Source of the DNA: Talaromyces rugulosus
Lineage: Eukaryota > Ascomycota > Eurotiomycetes > Eurotiales > Trichocomaceae
DNA: 64,000 nucleotides
Assembly: GCF_013368755.1 (NCBI RefSeq)
Contig: NC_049563.1
Span: 2,170,001 to 2,234,000, forward strand
Reading direction: 5' to 3'
This document shows positions 22,085-33,800 of the stretch, piece after piece (positions within the stretch are counted from its first letter, which is position 1; each line of letters starts with the position of its first letter). Position numbers and translations under genes: made by a program. The notes under the pieces are model-generated. The model saw only the letters and a list, made by a program, of their open reading frames with translations. It was not told the DNA's origin and ran no database searches.

Positions 22085-24630
22085 TCACTGTCCACCAATA
22101 TCCGGCAAGTTCCATAAAAAGTCAAGTGAATCCACTTCCAGTCCGATAGATAGATTGTCACCGTTGAAGCTAAACGGGGCAATGTTGGGATCAAATGGTC
22201 TAGCTAGCCAATCGTCATCAGAGGGGATTTGCTGAGATGAGTGGAATGAGCTATTGAATTGCTGGTCATCAGCAGGTTTCTGGGTTTCATGATATGCTGA
22301 GTACTGCTCGGCCTCATGTGGACGTATCACGTCTTGGGCAACTGGAATATCGTTCTCATGGTCATTGTTATTGTTAGCACTGCCTGTTGGTATACAGCTG
22401 GAAAACTCTGGTAGAGAGTTATTACTACTGTTCATAATATCCAGTAGCTGGTTGTTAGTTGCCCGAGGAGTAAAGTTTGCACAAAATCGTGCCACGTATC
22501 GTTCGATTAGTGTGGCATATCGTATTGAAAAGTCCATGTCATCAACCGTAGAGGACCTTAACGCTGCAATACATCGGTGTAAGCTGTTAATTGCTGTTTT
22601 AAAATCTGCATTAGTGCCTCCGAGACTTAATGCTTTCAAAAGAAAGACAGACGCAGAAGCAACGCAGACAACAATCCTCAAGGGAGTATATCTCAAGATT
22701 GATTGTGCGGCCATGGAAGTGGCCAGGTCCAATATTCTTGTACTGTCATATATGACATCGCGAATGAATTTGTGGTCTTGATTCAGAATGCACGATGCCA
22801 AAATATCATTTCCTGTCTTGTCAAATTTACTAGCTCCTCGTGATATTGCCCTTTCGACCACAGCCTGAATGGCAAGGGCACTGGTGTAAGTCTTTAAATA
22901 GTGGTACTCGATCAATATCAGAGGAACCAATTGAGCTGGTATGTCTATTCAGGAATCGTCAATCTTGACGTTCTAAAGAAAATATAAGACAGCTTACTTG
23001 ACGTAGAAGCAACGAATTCGTCGTGCCATCGAGCCAAAGAAGGCGCAAAGTGTTCCAAGAGAATACTGTATTGACCTGATAGCAACTGCTGTTTGATATA
23101 TGGTGTAGATTGGAAGAACATGGCAGAGGCAGTCTTTATTAGCCTTGTTAATTCTGTCAGTGAATTGACATAACTGTCCCATTTTAAATCGATGTGTTTC
23201 TGCGCTTCCTGCTGTGCGGTGGAGGTCGCCAAGGAGACATTTTCCGGTACGATAGATGCACAACCCATAGTCACAGCTGCCTGAATGATATGGATAGAAA
23301 GTAATTTCCTGGCACGGTACATTCGTGCCACTTGATGAGGGTCCGTGAAAGTAGACGTATCTGCGAAAATACCCAGTTCATATGCTAAGCTTGACGCAGC
23401 TCCCAGAAGCATCCAAGATAATCGCTCCGATCTCTTGGCAGGTTCAAAAACATCTTCTCTCCATCTTATGAGGGGCACTTCTCTTGATGTCTGAATCCTA
23501 TTTCGACGATCATAGTTGGGAGATATCAGTTCACTGTCCCAGCCTTCAGTTTCAGGGGGGAAATGAACTGATCGAGGATGCCAATTGGATAGCAAGATGA
23601 GACTCTCTATCGACCCCACTATCCTTGTCTTTGCTGTAGAGTATTTTTCTTGTCCGAACATTATACGTCGGATAAGTAGTTCACAATACTGCCAAAGTCT
23701 TTGGTGTATAAAATGACTCCGAGAGATTCCACCAGCACCTGGTAAGATAAAGAATCTAGATGAAACCATGAGAAGTGTACAGCATAGCATTGGCTCTTCA
23801 ATAACAAGCCGGTCGTGATTTGAATGCTCTCGGTATGCTTCTGTCACAACAGGCGTAAGCGGTGCAAGATGCCCATGATACCTAGAACCATTAGCGAATA
23901 ATACGGTAAAAATGGGATTTTCTACTCACAGGTCTATATATGTTACCGCTTCTTGGGCTGTAAACCATCCCTGGCGAACAAAGCGACACTTGTCCCACAA
24001 ATCGAGTACATCATCGCTAGGCTGTGATAGCCCAGGTACTGAAACAAGACCGCTGGTGGAAACGTTGCTTAGAGACATTGAATAAGTAGGAGCTGATGCG
24101 TGTGATTGCGGAACCTGGATATCTGTTCGAGTTTTCGGAGGCGATGCGTTGGCTTGAGCGGCCTCGAAGAGGACGCCTAGGGCATCACTGGGTCTGGACA
24201 TAATTGTAGACATCATCGGGCTTACTAGCGACACCTCGCTATTAGAGGCAGAAGGCTGGGCATGAAACTGACTCTCCTCCCTAGAAGGAGTGAGCAAGGG
24301 CTCCTCTGTCTCCGCCTGACTCCAAATTTCCGTAGTAGGATTGCTGCGGTCGGATGACAAGGCATGACTATTCCTATTTCCTCCATGTTGCACTGGGGAT
24401 ACTGCTTGCTGGGCATTCTCTTGCGGGGTAGCCCATTTTGGCGCATCTCTATGTCTTGCAGCTCTCTTCTGGGGCTGGAATTGGCACTCGCGGTGTTCTC
24501 GAAGACACTTCGCACATGGTGGCCCTTGACCGAGGACACATTTGACCTTCCGACTTCGGCAACCCAGGCAGGCTACGTATCCTCGTTTGAACATATTATC
24601 TCGGGGCATCCTGTTGGTACTGGCCGACAT
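22085..24630 (-). CDS. Zn(II)2Cys6 transcription factor of the accessory cluster
   Basis: Exons 24630-23930, 23881-22998 and 22944-22085 give 814 residues. The zinc cluster spans Cys21 to Cys49 (CX2CX6C then CX2CX6C: CLGCRSRKVKC ... CAKCLREHREC). A basic linker and a disordered Ser/Pro/Gln region follow to residue 200. The middle homology region starts near VEEPMLCC-like sequence (LVIEEPMLCCTLLMVSSRF) and includes SHFIHQRLWQYCELLIRR, characteristic of the fungal-specific transcription factor domain. The C-terminal 100 residues are acidic and Asn/Asp-rich, probably activating. The third exon uses the acceptor GAATAG at 22945; the nearer TTTAG would give an immediate stop. By position it is the likely pathway-specific regulator of the flanking lyase, transporter and dehydratase genes. 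Confidence 0.9.
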
Positions 24631-25142
24631 TGTTGAAACCCATAGCGCTTGTATCCGAATGTCAAGATTGCATCACGGAGAAGAAGAGTAAATAACGGGC
24701 AAGTACGTGGTTAACGGATGGGAGCGGACCGACGCGGACACGTTGCCGGCCTTAGCCGAAGAATCGCCCTATTTGGAAGTCTAGTACCCGAAGTTGTAAT
24801 ACCTACACCCACGTTGGATCAAGCCAGGCTTAAGCGTCCAAATGTCATTTTTAGAAACGTCATTTACCAGTGAAACCCGTCTCGATCCGCTTCCGCCCGG
24901 ATCCAGCAGAAAGACCAAGCACCGGCCTGCAGGACCGTGCCCTGGTGGACATCTGGAATTGATAGTCTGGGGAAAAAATCCGGGGTTGCGGGCCCCATAG
25001 CGCAAACCCTAAAGGAAAGGAAAGACTGGTTTCATTATAAATGGTGAAACAATCGACGGCGTAAACATGTACATAAGTCAGGAAGTTTGTTCTATCATAT
25101 CACATTTTGTCCTCTAAATATTCATCTTATTTCAAAATCCTC
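24631..25142. promoter_or_regulatory. Bidirectional promoter between regulator and MFS transporter
   Basis: The 512-bp spacer between divergent starts carries GATCCG-N8-CGGATC at 24884-24903, another inverted repeat with CCG/CGG triplets suited to a zinc-cluster dimer. A TATA-like ATTATAAATGG lies near 25033. These are sequence sightings; regulation is inferred. Confidence 0.45.
24884..24903. promoter_or_regulatory. GATCCG-N8-CGGATC inverted repeat, candidate regulator site
   Basis: Six-base arms GATCCG and CGGATC are separated by CTTCCGCC. The site is placed between the regulator gene and the transporter gene, so it could serve both. Confidence 0.4.
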
Positions 25143-26912
25143 ATGGCGGAAAACAAAGACCCCAAGCCCACTTCCGCGGAGCACGTGGAGGATATGGATA
25201 ACGTGAAGCTAGAAGCAGCGCAGGATCTCAGCACTAATCAGAGACGGGCGACGGTTGCAATGAATTCTCTAGTTGTCAGGAAGGTAACTTACATCCTCGA
25301 ATGTGAGATAAACCATATCTAACTAATAGCAGTACGACATCAGGGTCCTACCACTCGTCTGGGTCCTTTTCATCATCTCATACCTCGATCGTGGAAACAT
25401 AGGCAACGCAAAAACGGCCGGGGCTCAAAGTGACCTGGGTCTAAATAGCACACAGGTACGACTGTCCCGGGTCCAAGGTTCTTCTCTTGCTTGCTAAAGT
25501 AGACTAATTCTAATGAAACTTGTAGTGGTCCTGGGTCCTACTTTCATTTTATATCACCTATACATGCCTTGAATGGCTAGTTTTATGTTGGAAGATCTTT
25601 CCCGCGCATATTTACGTTTCCGTGCTTTGTTTCTTGTATGTGAATGTCTGAAATTCCTTTACCTTTCCGTTTTTGATGGTAACTTTTTAGATGGGGTATT
25701 TCCGCTGTATTCTCCGGCCTTGTTCACAACTACGCCGGTTTAATAGCATGTCGGGTCGCTCTGGCTATTGTAGAAGCTGGGTTTGGAGCTGGTGTTCCTT
25801 ACTACCTTTCGCTCTGCTATAAGCGCCATGAACTGGGGACTCGTCTATCAATTTTGTTGGGGTCGAGTCCAATTGCCAACTGTATTGCTGGCGCTATGGC
25901 TTATGGCATCTCCCAAATTCATTCTAAAGTCGCACCATGGAGGCTCATATTCATTATCGGTTAGTAGCTGACCGTTATGACCAAACGTATTTTCTTACCA
26001 AATATGAAAACTTTCACAGAAGGAGCGCCGTCGATATTGATGGTCTTGCCAGTGTGGTTTTTCCTGATGGATTCACCTTCAACGGCGAAATTTCTCACCG
26101 AGGAAGAACGTACTTTTGCTGTTGAACGGATGGAAACGCGAGATACAACGGGAAAAAGCACATTGTCCAAACGACAGCTACTCGCTGGATTGGCTGACTA
26201 TAAAAATTACTGTCATGCATGTTTGCACTTCTGTTGCAATTACTCTTTCGCCAGCTTGTCCAACTTTCTCCCTACAATCATTGCCGGTATGGGCTATAGT
26301 TCGGTGAACGCACAGGGATTGACGGCTCCTCCTTATCTAGCGGCGTTCCTTTCGAGTATTCTTGTGGCATGGATCTCTGATCGTTATGGGTCCCGGGGAT
26401 GGTTACTGGCATTAAGCGCTACTGTAGGCGCTATAGGATACGCGCTATTAGCCACTCAGTCCGGAGTTGCTGTGCGATACGTGGCTATTTGGCTTGCAAG
26501 CTGTGGTGTCTTCCCAGCTCTCGCAATCAACATGGCTTGGATGTTGAATAATAACGCCGGAGAAACCAAAAAAGGGATCGGGATGTCGATTCTCTCGATT
26601 ATTGGTCAATGTTCATCTTTTTTAGCTTCCTTTGTGTTTCCGGACTCTGACGCGTAAGTCTCAATACCTCTATTATATGAACCCCCTAACTGACGCCTTT
26701 ATTCGATGGGTAGTCCATATTTTATCACAGGTACTGCAATAGGCTGCGGCTTGACTGGATTGATCATTCCAACTGCTCTTGTACTGCACTTTCGTTATGC
26801 AGCCGAGAATAGGCGTAAAGATCGCGAGTTTGGACAGGTTCAGCCAGACCTGGCCCCAATTGACGTTAGTGATATTGGCGACAAACACAATCAGTTCCGC
26901 CTGTTGACTTGA
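25143..26912 (+). CDS. MFS transporter, allantoate permease (anion:cation symporter) family
   Basis: Six exons, 25143-25283, 25333-25455, 25526-25635, 25691-25959, 26020-26653 and 26714-26912, give 491 residues with all junctions in frame. The N-terminal 50 residues are hydrophilic. The first membrane segment and its loop read LPLVWVLFIISYLDRGNIGNAK, the classic signature of the Dal5-like anion:cation symporters (S-Y-L-D-R-x-N). Later segments include GLIACRVALAIVEAGFGAGVPYY and IACRVALA-type motif, WLLALSATVGAIGYALLA and a last segment near TALVLHFRYAAENRRKDR. Twelve membrane helices are expected. Relatives import allantoate, nicotinate, tartrate or other carboxylates, which suits the neighbouring organic-acid enzymes. 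Its loop between helices 6 and 7 has the TEEERTFAVERM element common in this family. Confidence 0.9.
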
Positions 26913-27378
26913 ATATAAAACATTGATAAACTGAACATTTAAAGGCTTGGCTGCTATCATTATTTGAAATTGTGTTGGTGGAAATACATGTATGTACTTT
27001 TGTACTCGATCGAATATAATGAGTTGTACTTGAGGTTTAAAAAAAAAAACGGATGTTAGCATTTCAAACCTAGAATCTGGGGTATCATCAAGACTTGTGT
27101 TTCAAACAATAATCACCCAAGGAAAATTATATCGTACCTAAGAATAACGAATTCATAAATAATACTTAGTTAAAATACAACCGCATAGCCTGTAAAGGCA
27201 TATACATTTACATCTCGGATATCACCGGCACGCCGTTTCTTCTCACTACCAGGACCCAAATCGTACCCCTCACAGCATGCGACATCGGAGAGGCAAAAGA
27301 AAGAATAAATATTTATCTTTGACAAAAGAAAACATCTCTTCATTGATATTCACACATTAAGGGTACACACACTCAAAA
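26913..27378. promoter_or_regulatory. Promoter of the fused dehydratase gene
   Basis: AT-rich spacer holding the transporter 3' flank and the dehydratase promoter. It includes an A10 run near 27039 and CGGATATCACCG at 27216-27227 (CGG-N6-CCG, the spacing used by Ppr1-type zinc-cluster proteins), followed by TAAATATTTAT near 27307. Confidence 0.45.
27216..27227. promoter_or_regulatory. CGG-N6-CCG motif, candidate zinc-cluster site
   Basis: CGG and CCG triplets face each other across six bases about 155 bp upstream of the dehydratase ATG. It differs in geometry from the other two candidate sites of the cluster, so common recognition is not assured. Confidence 0.35.
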
Positions 27379-30300
27379 ATGCATGTCACCAAAGATCCTC
27401 AAAATTTCAAAATTGCCCTCTTTCCGGTTAACGATGCACTCGGAGTCGAACTAATATCATATGCAAGACGCGTTTTATCCCTGATCCAAAGAATTCGCCA
27501 GAATGATATTTTTGAAATCTCCGAGCACGTATTAGACGGCGCAGCAACGGGCCCAGGAGTGGCTCTACAAACATATCGCAATTCCGATGCAGTCATCACC
27601 ACTGACCTCGAGGGCTACAAATGGAAGAATCATTTCCAAAAAGACCTTGAATTTGCAGCGAAGGTCATACCTGTACGGCTTCCAATCGCTGACTTAGCAC
27701 GGAGGAGCTCGTATAAGGCAGATATCTTGGAAAATCTAGACATAACTGTGATACAAGATTTTTGCATCAAGAACGATGACTATGAGGAGCCCGGCCGGAC
27801 AGAAAGGGTCGACTTTTCAGTACACTTGGCTGCAGGATATTCAATGAAATCCTTACCTGAGAGACCAATCCATATCATTTATTCGGACGACATCACCGCA
27901 TCATGGAAAGACACTGTTATAAATGCCTTGCAGTCAAAGTTTTCAGGAATCAAAGGGAGCTATATGTCCATTACTGATGCGGCCACGGTTCTGTCCCACA
28001 ATCCAACCACCCTGAATGGTGTCATTTTGACAAATTCGGACGTTGTGTCAAATCAAGTCGCAGGGATCATTGATTGTCCTTATATCCTCCCATCTGCCTC
28101 TGTCTCGGCTTCCCAAGGAGGAAAGCCTCGAGGAGTCTTTTCTCCTTTGCAAGCCCAAGTACAAGAAAGCCCTGTTAACCCCCTTGGCATTATTCATGCC
28201 GTTTGCCTTATGCTCGAAACTCTAGGGCTAGCCAAAGAAGCAGAATCCCTGAAAAGGGCGATTATAAAGACCATGGAGCCGATCGAACATATTGGGTCAA
28301 ATATGGGAACAGCCGATATAGGTGGATCAGCGACAGCGGAAATGTTTATGGAAACGCTTTTGGAACATCTTCACGGTTTCCTACAAGCAGCGAACTCTGT
28401 CGAGGCTGCATCCTCTCGGTCGATTCGTCATTTTCCAGTAACAAATAGACGTCCTATGGGAGTAATCGAGAAAATCATGACACATAATGGTGTTGGCCTT
28501 GAAGCACCCGAGGTAAAGCCCGGCGATATGATATGTGTCAAGGTTGATTGGATCTTGACATCTGAGCTTCTATGGGCTGGAATGGAAAAGACATACAACC
28601 AAATGAAACGGCCCCAGCTGTATCGGAATGACCGTTTGTGGCTCGCGGTTGATCACACAGTTGATCCGCGAACTAATCACCAACCTCGTCAACGAAAGCT
28701 TATTGAAAAAGCAGAAGAGTTTCAACGTGAAGCTAAAATAGTTGACTTCTTACCGGCCAACACTAGTATCATGCATACAGATTTCACACGCGAAAGAGCA
28801 CTTCCAGGACAGATTGTAATAGGGAGCGACTCGCATACTTGCTCTTCAGGCAGCATGGGCGCATTCGCCGTGGGATTCGGCGCTGCCGATGTTGTTTTAC
28901 CTATGGTGACAGGTGAAACTTGGTTTCGAGTTCCAGAGGTCTGCAGGATCGACTTTGTCGGAAAACTACCATTCGGTGTTAGCGGCAAAGATGTTATTTT
29001 GCACATACTTGGACTATTCAAACGGAATACAATTGCTTTCCAGCGTGCGGTTGAATACGGTGGGCCTGGGCTTAAAGAGTTGTCTATGGACGCGCGGTTT
29101 GCCATTTCTAACATGACTACCGAGTTTGGAGGCATGGGATCATGTTTTGAAGCGGATGAGAATACCGCCGCTTGGATAGCACAAAGACGACACTCGCAAC
29201 ATCGAGGAGGCCTTTATTTCCGAGCGGACCCTGGAAGCAGATATGCCGAGCAAAGAACCATTGATCTCTCTGGAGTGAAGTCGACAATCGCTCTATATCC
29301 CAATCCGGACAACGTAGTTCCAGTGTCTGAGAAGATTGGAATGAAACTGGACGGTTGTTTTATCGGTGCGTGCACCACCACTGAAGAAGATTTGATTGTT
29401 GGTGCCTTGATTCTTGATGCTGCCCTCAAAGCTGGCACGACGCCTGTATCTCATGGCAAAAGAAGGGTAACTCCCGGCAGCCTAAAAATTATTCGGAATC
29501 TCGAACGCCGTGGACTGTTAGAGATCTACAGGCAAGCAAAATTTGACATCGGAGCCCCGGGATGCTCTTACTGCGTCGGCATCAACGACGTTGATGTTGC
29601 AGGCAAAGGGGAAGTCTGGCTGTCGTCGCAAAACCGGAATTTTCGCAATCGCATGGGAATGGGCAGCTTTGGGAATGTCACCTGTGCAGCAGTTGTTGCA
29701 GCATCCAGCTTTAACATGACAGTTACTGACCCTGCTCCTCTGTGGGAGCGGCTTAACAAAAACACGTTTCAAAAATATGTCATGCACTGGAAGTACAGTG
29801 CCAGCATTGTGCCTGAGACCCAAGAACCAGCCCCGGAGATAACTGGAGCCCCTTCATCGAGTTTTAATCTCAGGAATCCTTCAAAAAATGAAAAATCCAA
29901 GGGTCAACCATTAATCCGTTCAAAAGTTCAGCGCTTCGCAGAAAATGTCGACACGTAAGTAGGCTCCGGAATCTCTGAGCTTAACCCTATAACACGGGCC
30001 CTTTCATGTATTAACGTGAAAATAATGACCAGAGATGCGATTATCCCCGCAGAGTTTATGCCAGGAATCGACAACGCAGACCTCGGCAGCCATTGTTTCC
30101 AGTACTATCGCCCCGAGTTCAGAGAGAAGGCACAAAACGGTTCACGAATAATGTGAGTTAGCCCTGTTATAAAAATTTCCAATCATCTTATACATTAGCA
30201 GTGTAGCCGAGTATGGATTCGGCAGCGGATCATCACGCGAAGATGCGGTGAGAGCATTGCTTGGGGCCGGAATAGAAGCAGTAATTGCTAAGAGTTTTGC

Positions 30301-30728
30301 ATTTATTTGTAAGCAAACAAAATAAGGAAGAGAGCCCAGTGGCAAGATTGAAGGAGTCTAATAAAAGAAATACAGACGAACGGAACCAGCTGAACATGGG
30401 TCTATTTAATATTCAACTGACAGATAAGGAATTCTACGCCAACACCAAAGAAGATTCCGTTATTCTCATTGATAGAGAGCTTAAAGCAGTTCAAATTGAT
30501 GGGCTCGAAAGGGTTTTTCATTATCAGCACTCAGATATAGAAGCAACTCTTCTTGCAGAGGGAGGGGTTTTGCCCTTGTACAACAGATACGGCGCCGCTG
30601 TGTTTCGCCATATTACGAAATCCAACACTAGAAACGGAGGGAAATCTGGATTTCACATAGATGAACCGGAAATGCGTGTGGAAAAGGATACATCGGATAA
30701 GCCGAAAGCTCAAGGTCTGGAATGGTAA
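27379..30728 (+). CDS. Three-part fusion: degenerate IPMDH-like domain + LeuC-like + LeuD-like dehydratase
   Basis: Exons 27379-29954, 30033-30152, 30199-30308 and 30376-30728 give 1052 residues. Residues 1-350 resemble isopropylmalate/isocitrate dehydrogenases: [14 protein letters not shown] for DGIGPE..., [52 protein letters not shown]. Key residues are missing: the metal aspartate pair is D221/N225 (SDVVSNQ), the GGIYFG tyrosine region is absent, and the NAD loop HGSAPDI is replaced by LQAQVQES. Residues 357-800 form an aconitase/LeuC domain with [20 protein letters not shown] and Fe-S ligands Cys665, Cys729 and Cys732 ([15 protein letters not shown]). Residues 858-1000 form the LeuD swivel ([19 protein letters not shown]). 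The dehydratase therefore looks active while the first domain looks catalytically dead. Known members hydrate or isomerise isopropylmalate, homoaconitate, citraconate or dimethylmaleate. The substrate is unknown; the neighbouring lyase suggests a hydratase-lyase pathway. Confidence 0.88.
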
Positions 30729-30934
30729 GCGCGGAAAAAACGATATCTTGAATACAAACAAGGTAGAATCACCGTGTATCTCCATTTATTTCCGTTTTCA
30801 CAAATGTTCAATTTAATTTCCATGTGTACTTCCGCATACCTATTTCAATGTTATCTAGCCCTTGTCAGCACATATTGAAAATACATGTCTAGACAGGAAC
30901 ATTATTAAACGGACTTCAATTGAATATCGACCTA

Positions 30935-32383
30935 TCACAACTTTGCATTGGTTGGAGAAATATCACCCGCTACATACTCTCCCCGTGTTTCCAAGCTGTG
31001 AACAAAAGAATCCATTGAGTCCTGGGACAGGATTGGAGCTGTACAGTAAGGCTCAATATGAAGATCAGCGAGATGTTTCTTTAAAGTGGGCAAGGTTTTA
31101 GTGAGCGCACGCGCTTCGTGCTGAAAAATGTCTTCGCGACTAAGCTTTAGATGCTGCATAAACCAGCTCATGTCCTGCAATATCACGCCGACAGTAAACA
31201 ACTCCAGAAATTCTGAAGAAACCCTGGCGTTGAGGGCGGCTTCGTATGCGAGCCGATAGCCGAAGAAGTACCTCGGTACCAAGCTCTATTTGCAAAGTTA
31301 AGTACAATTAATCGGTCAGAAGATCAGTAGATTAGCCATGCACATACTGATGCTAAGGGCCAGTGTGTCTCCTTCGGCAATTGCAGCGCCTCGTAGTTCA
31401 AGTTCTGCTTCGATGATGTGGTTGATTTCATATAATCCCATTGCGCCACATCGATTAGATAGAGACGAGAAGCATTGTTGACTTGTCTTGGCCAACAACG
31501 CTTTAAATGTAACTGCTGCCCCATTACGGACCGACGGGATCAGGCTCTCGTCGCAGAATCGTTGTATGCTATCTTGGGCATAGGCCTCAAAAACAGCGGT
31601 TTGAGCCAGCGCATGCAATATAGGACGATTCTGTGTGCGTAGCAAAATTATTGCCATATCCTTGCCTTGAGGATCTGCTATAAACCGTCGATAACTATAC
31701 GTTCCGGCCACATAGACTGCTCGTTTCATCGCTGTAACCAGGATCAGTGCAGCGGCTAGGGTGCCTACATTGACACGGTGAATTGCCGTAAAAAATCCTT
31801 CACGTTCATTGGGTGGTCGTTGTATTGATCCAAGGACTGTCGATGCAGGTAATTTCATGTGGCTGAATATTGTGATTAAGTGATCCAACGGCTTAGAGCC
31901 GGCTCGTCTGGGAAGCAGCCTGTCAGCATAAAATGCGCACTAATCCATTCACACAGGAATTAGAACAACCTTTATAAATTAGTTTGAGCATGTCTTCTCG
32001 AGCTTACGACACATCGAACTTTAGTATTCGGCCAAGAAGCGTCTTCTTAGCCTCATCGGCCTCGGCGAATGGAGCCAGTGCTCCAGCGGCCAGATTGTAT
32101 TGTATCGTAATCAATGTCAATGCTGCCAGATCAATCAAACAAATAGGGTCCTGGTGAAGTTTCCAGAACTATGGACTGAAGCTGAGGATGTCTGTGACTT
32201 TGAAATCTTGATTTGAATTAATGTCCCGCTCGTTTCCCTTGTTGAGTTGATCTTACCACACGCGCGAGAAATGGCACAGGCACGACGATAGCTAATGTCA
32301 ATTCTTTCATCATTTGATAATGTTCCAAGATCAATCCTTAACAAGTCGGTTTTAAGAAGCTGAAATGCTGGAGAGCTGGCCAT
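30935..32383 (-). pseudogene. Broken acyl-CoA dehydrogenase/oxidase-like gene (ACAD NM-domain-like)
   Basis: The remnant can be read from MASSPAFQLLKTDLLRIDLG at 32383 through four homologous blocks. An intron (32254-32204 region) leads into DFKVTDILSFSP, then an in-frame TAG at 32171-32169, then FWKLHQDPICLIDLAALTL; relatives have a basic residue before FW. Next come an intron and the block LLPRRAGSKPLDHLITIFSH ... FFTAIHRVNVGTLAAALIL ... RCGAMGLYEINHI ... ELRGAAIAEGDTLALSI, matching the fungal family. The following roughly 50 residues expected in this family are missing; the next recognisable block (VPRYFFGYRLAYEAA ... EPYCTAPILS) is in a different phase relative to the available splice sites. 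A stop plus a deletion argue for a pseudogene. It may once have served CoA-ester chemistry of the cluster. Confidence 0.7.
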
Positions 32384-33526
32384 GTCGATATTTCGGAAGG
32401 GTACTAGATTAGAGAAGTGCTTGTAGCACTAGGTGACGATGGGTTGACATCCAGGCTGATAAAACAACCAAGTGATAAGCAGAGCCCACCATAATTTGGC
32501 GTGTCAATGAATAGGCTAGCATATCAGTTGACTGCATGTGGCGTTGGAAGAAAACGTAATCAATTGATATCGTCCAGTTGCCTTTCGGGCTATACATGCA
32601 CACTCCAAATGTTCCATAAAGCCACTCACCTATTAGAGGGCATGCATTCTTGGGCACTGATGTTAGGATTGGATAGTAAGTTCGTTGAAATTAAAATCTG
32701 CCATGTTCTGCACGCTATGTCTGCAGAAAATAACGCGCCCCAAACTCGGTCCATTAGGTTATGTTCTTGATTGGTCTTGCTGCAAGAGAACCCAGTCACC
32801 AATTGACCATCTTTAAAGAGTAAATAGCCGACCTTGAACCAATAATTTTCAATCCCATGCCTCACTGATGCGGTGCTCGGAACCATACGGCAATTATGTA
32901 GTCCACATGATATTTTAGGTGCTATGAGCCTGTTTCGGTTTCCAGTCTTACATACATTGAATCACCGGGGAAAATCACCAGATAAAGATTCTAGACGAGG
33001 AACATTGAAACTAGTAACACAGCGAACCTAACCCACCACGGCCAAATTTTATTTTTCGAAATAATGCAACCCACAACTTCTGACCTGACATGGATTGAAA
33101 TTCCAAATACGGTAATGTTTGATGCTCACCAAATCATTACCGCATTAGGCTTCAAATGTTATTACCACGCCTTCGTTCACTTTGGACGTCTTTTGAAGTC
33201 CTCGCAGCAAAATCATAGTCTTTTATTTTATTTGAGTTATGCGGTCACAAAAGTATTTAGTTTCTCTAATTATTTACATGAATGGGTGGGTCTTAACCTA
33301 GCGTACATACGGGCGACTATTACCCCTTTTTTTTTAAATAAAAAAATTAGATAGATAAATCAAGCAGTTTCATATGTTGCTGAATTTGTGATAGACTTTT
33401 GCTAACTATGCCTACTTCCTTTGATTATTGAAAGAATAGGAGTCAAGGCCCAAGACAAGCAAACCCTAACTACCTCTTCTGGACTAGCGCGCCTATATGT
33501 CAGGTGACTTTATTACCCACTTCCAG

Positions 33527-33578
33527 TCATGTGATTTTGCTCTCAATCATGTGATGTGCGGGTCCGTTTCTATAAAAA
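33527..33578 (+). promoter_or_regulatory. Two TCATGTGAT boxes followed by TATAAAAA
   Basis: TCATGTGAT occurs at 33527-33535 and again at 33547-33555, exactly 20 bp apart, and TATAAAAA starts at 33571. The arrangement looks like a plus-strand core promoter with a duplicated upstream box, but the next real start codon (PHO81) is over 900 bp away. Confidence 0.35.
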
Positions 33579-33778
33579 GGAGTACAGATGCTGCAAAACA
33601 GTAATATTACAAGAGCCCGTAGATGATATACATCGACATATGCTCAAGTACATGTATACAAGATACGTCATACTACATAGATAGGTACATACTCGCCAAG
33701 ACAGGATCGACCGATTATTCCGGGCCAGCATGTGCCGAGAAAATAGCCTCTGATAGGCACCTGCGCTCGCCTGGGAAT

Positions 33779-33800
33779 AATAATAATTATTATTATTACA
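33779..33800. repeat. AT-rich palindrome (AAT)n/(ATT)n
   Basis: AATAATAATAATTATTATTATT is a near-perfect inverted repeat in which an AAT triplet run meets its complement. It could extrude as a short hairpin. Confidence 0.7.

Noticed and set aside
32409..32886. Two overlapping minus-strand frames that could be spliced into one small protein
   Set aside because: A donor (TAATAG|GTGAGT) exists, but the translation matches no family I know and codon use is poor. It might be another decayed cluster gene; evidence is too thin to annotate.
33064..33354. A 96-codon plus-strand frame in AT-rich sequence
   Set aside because: No homology, aromatic/Leu-rich composition expected from AT-rich random sequence, no supporting context.
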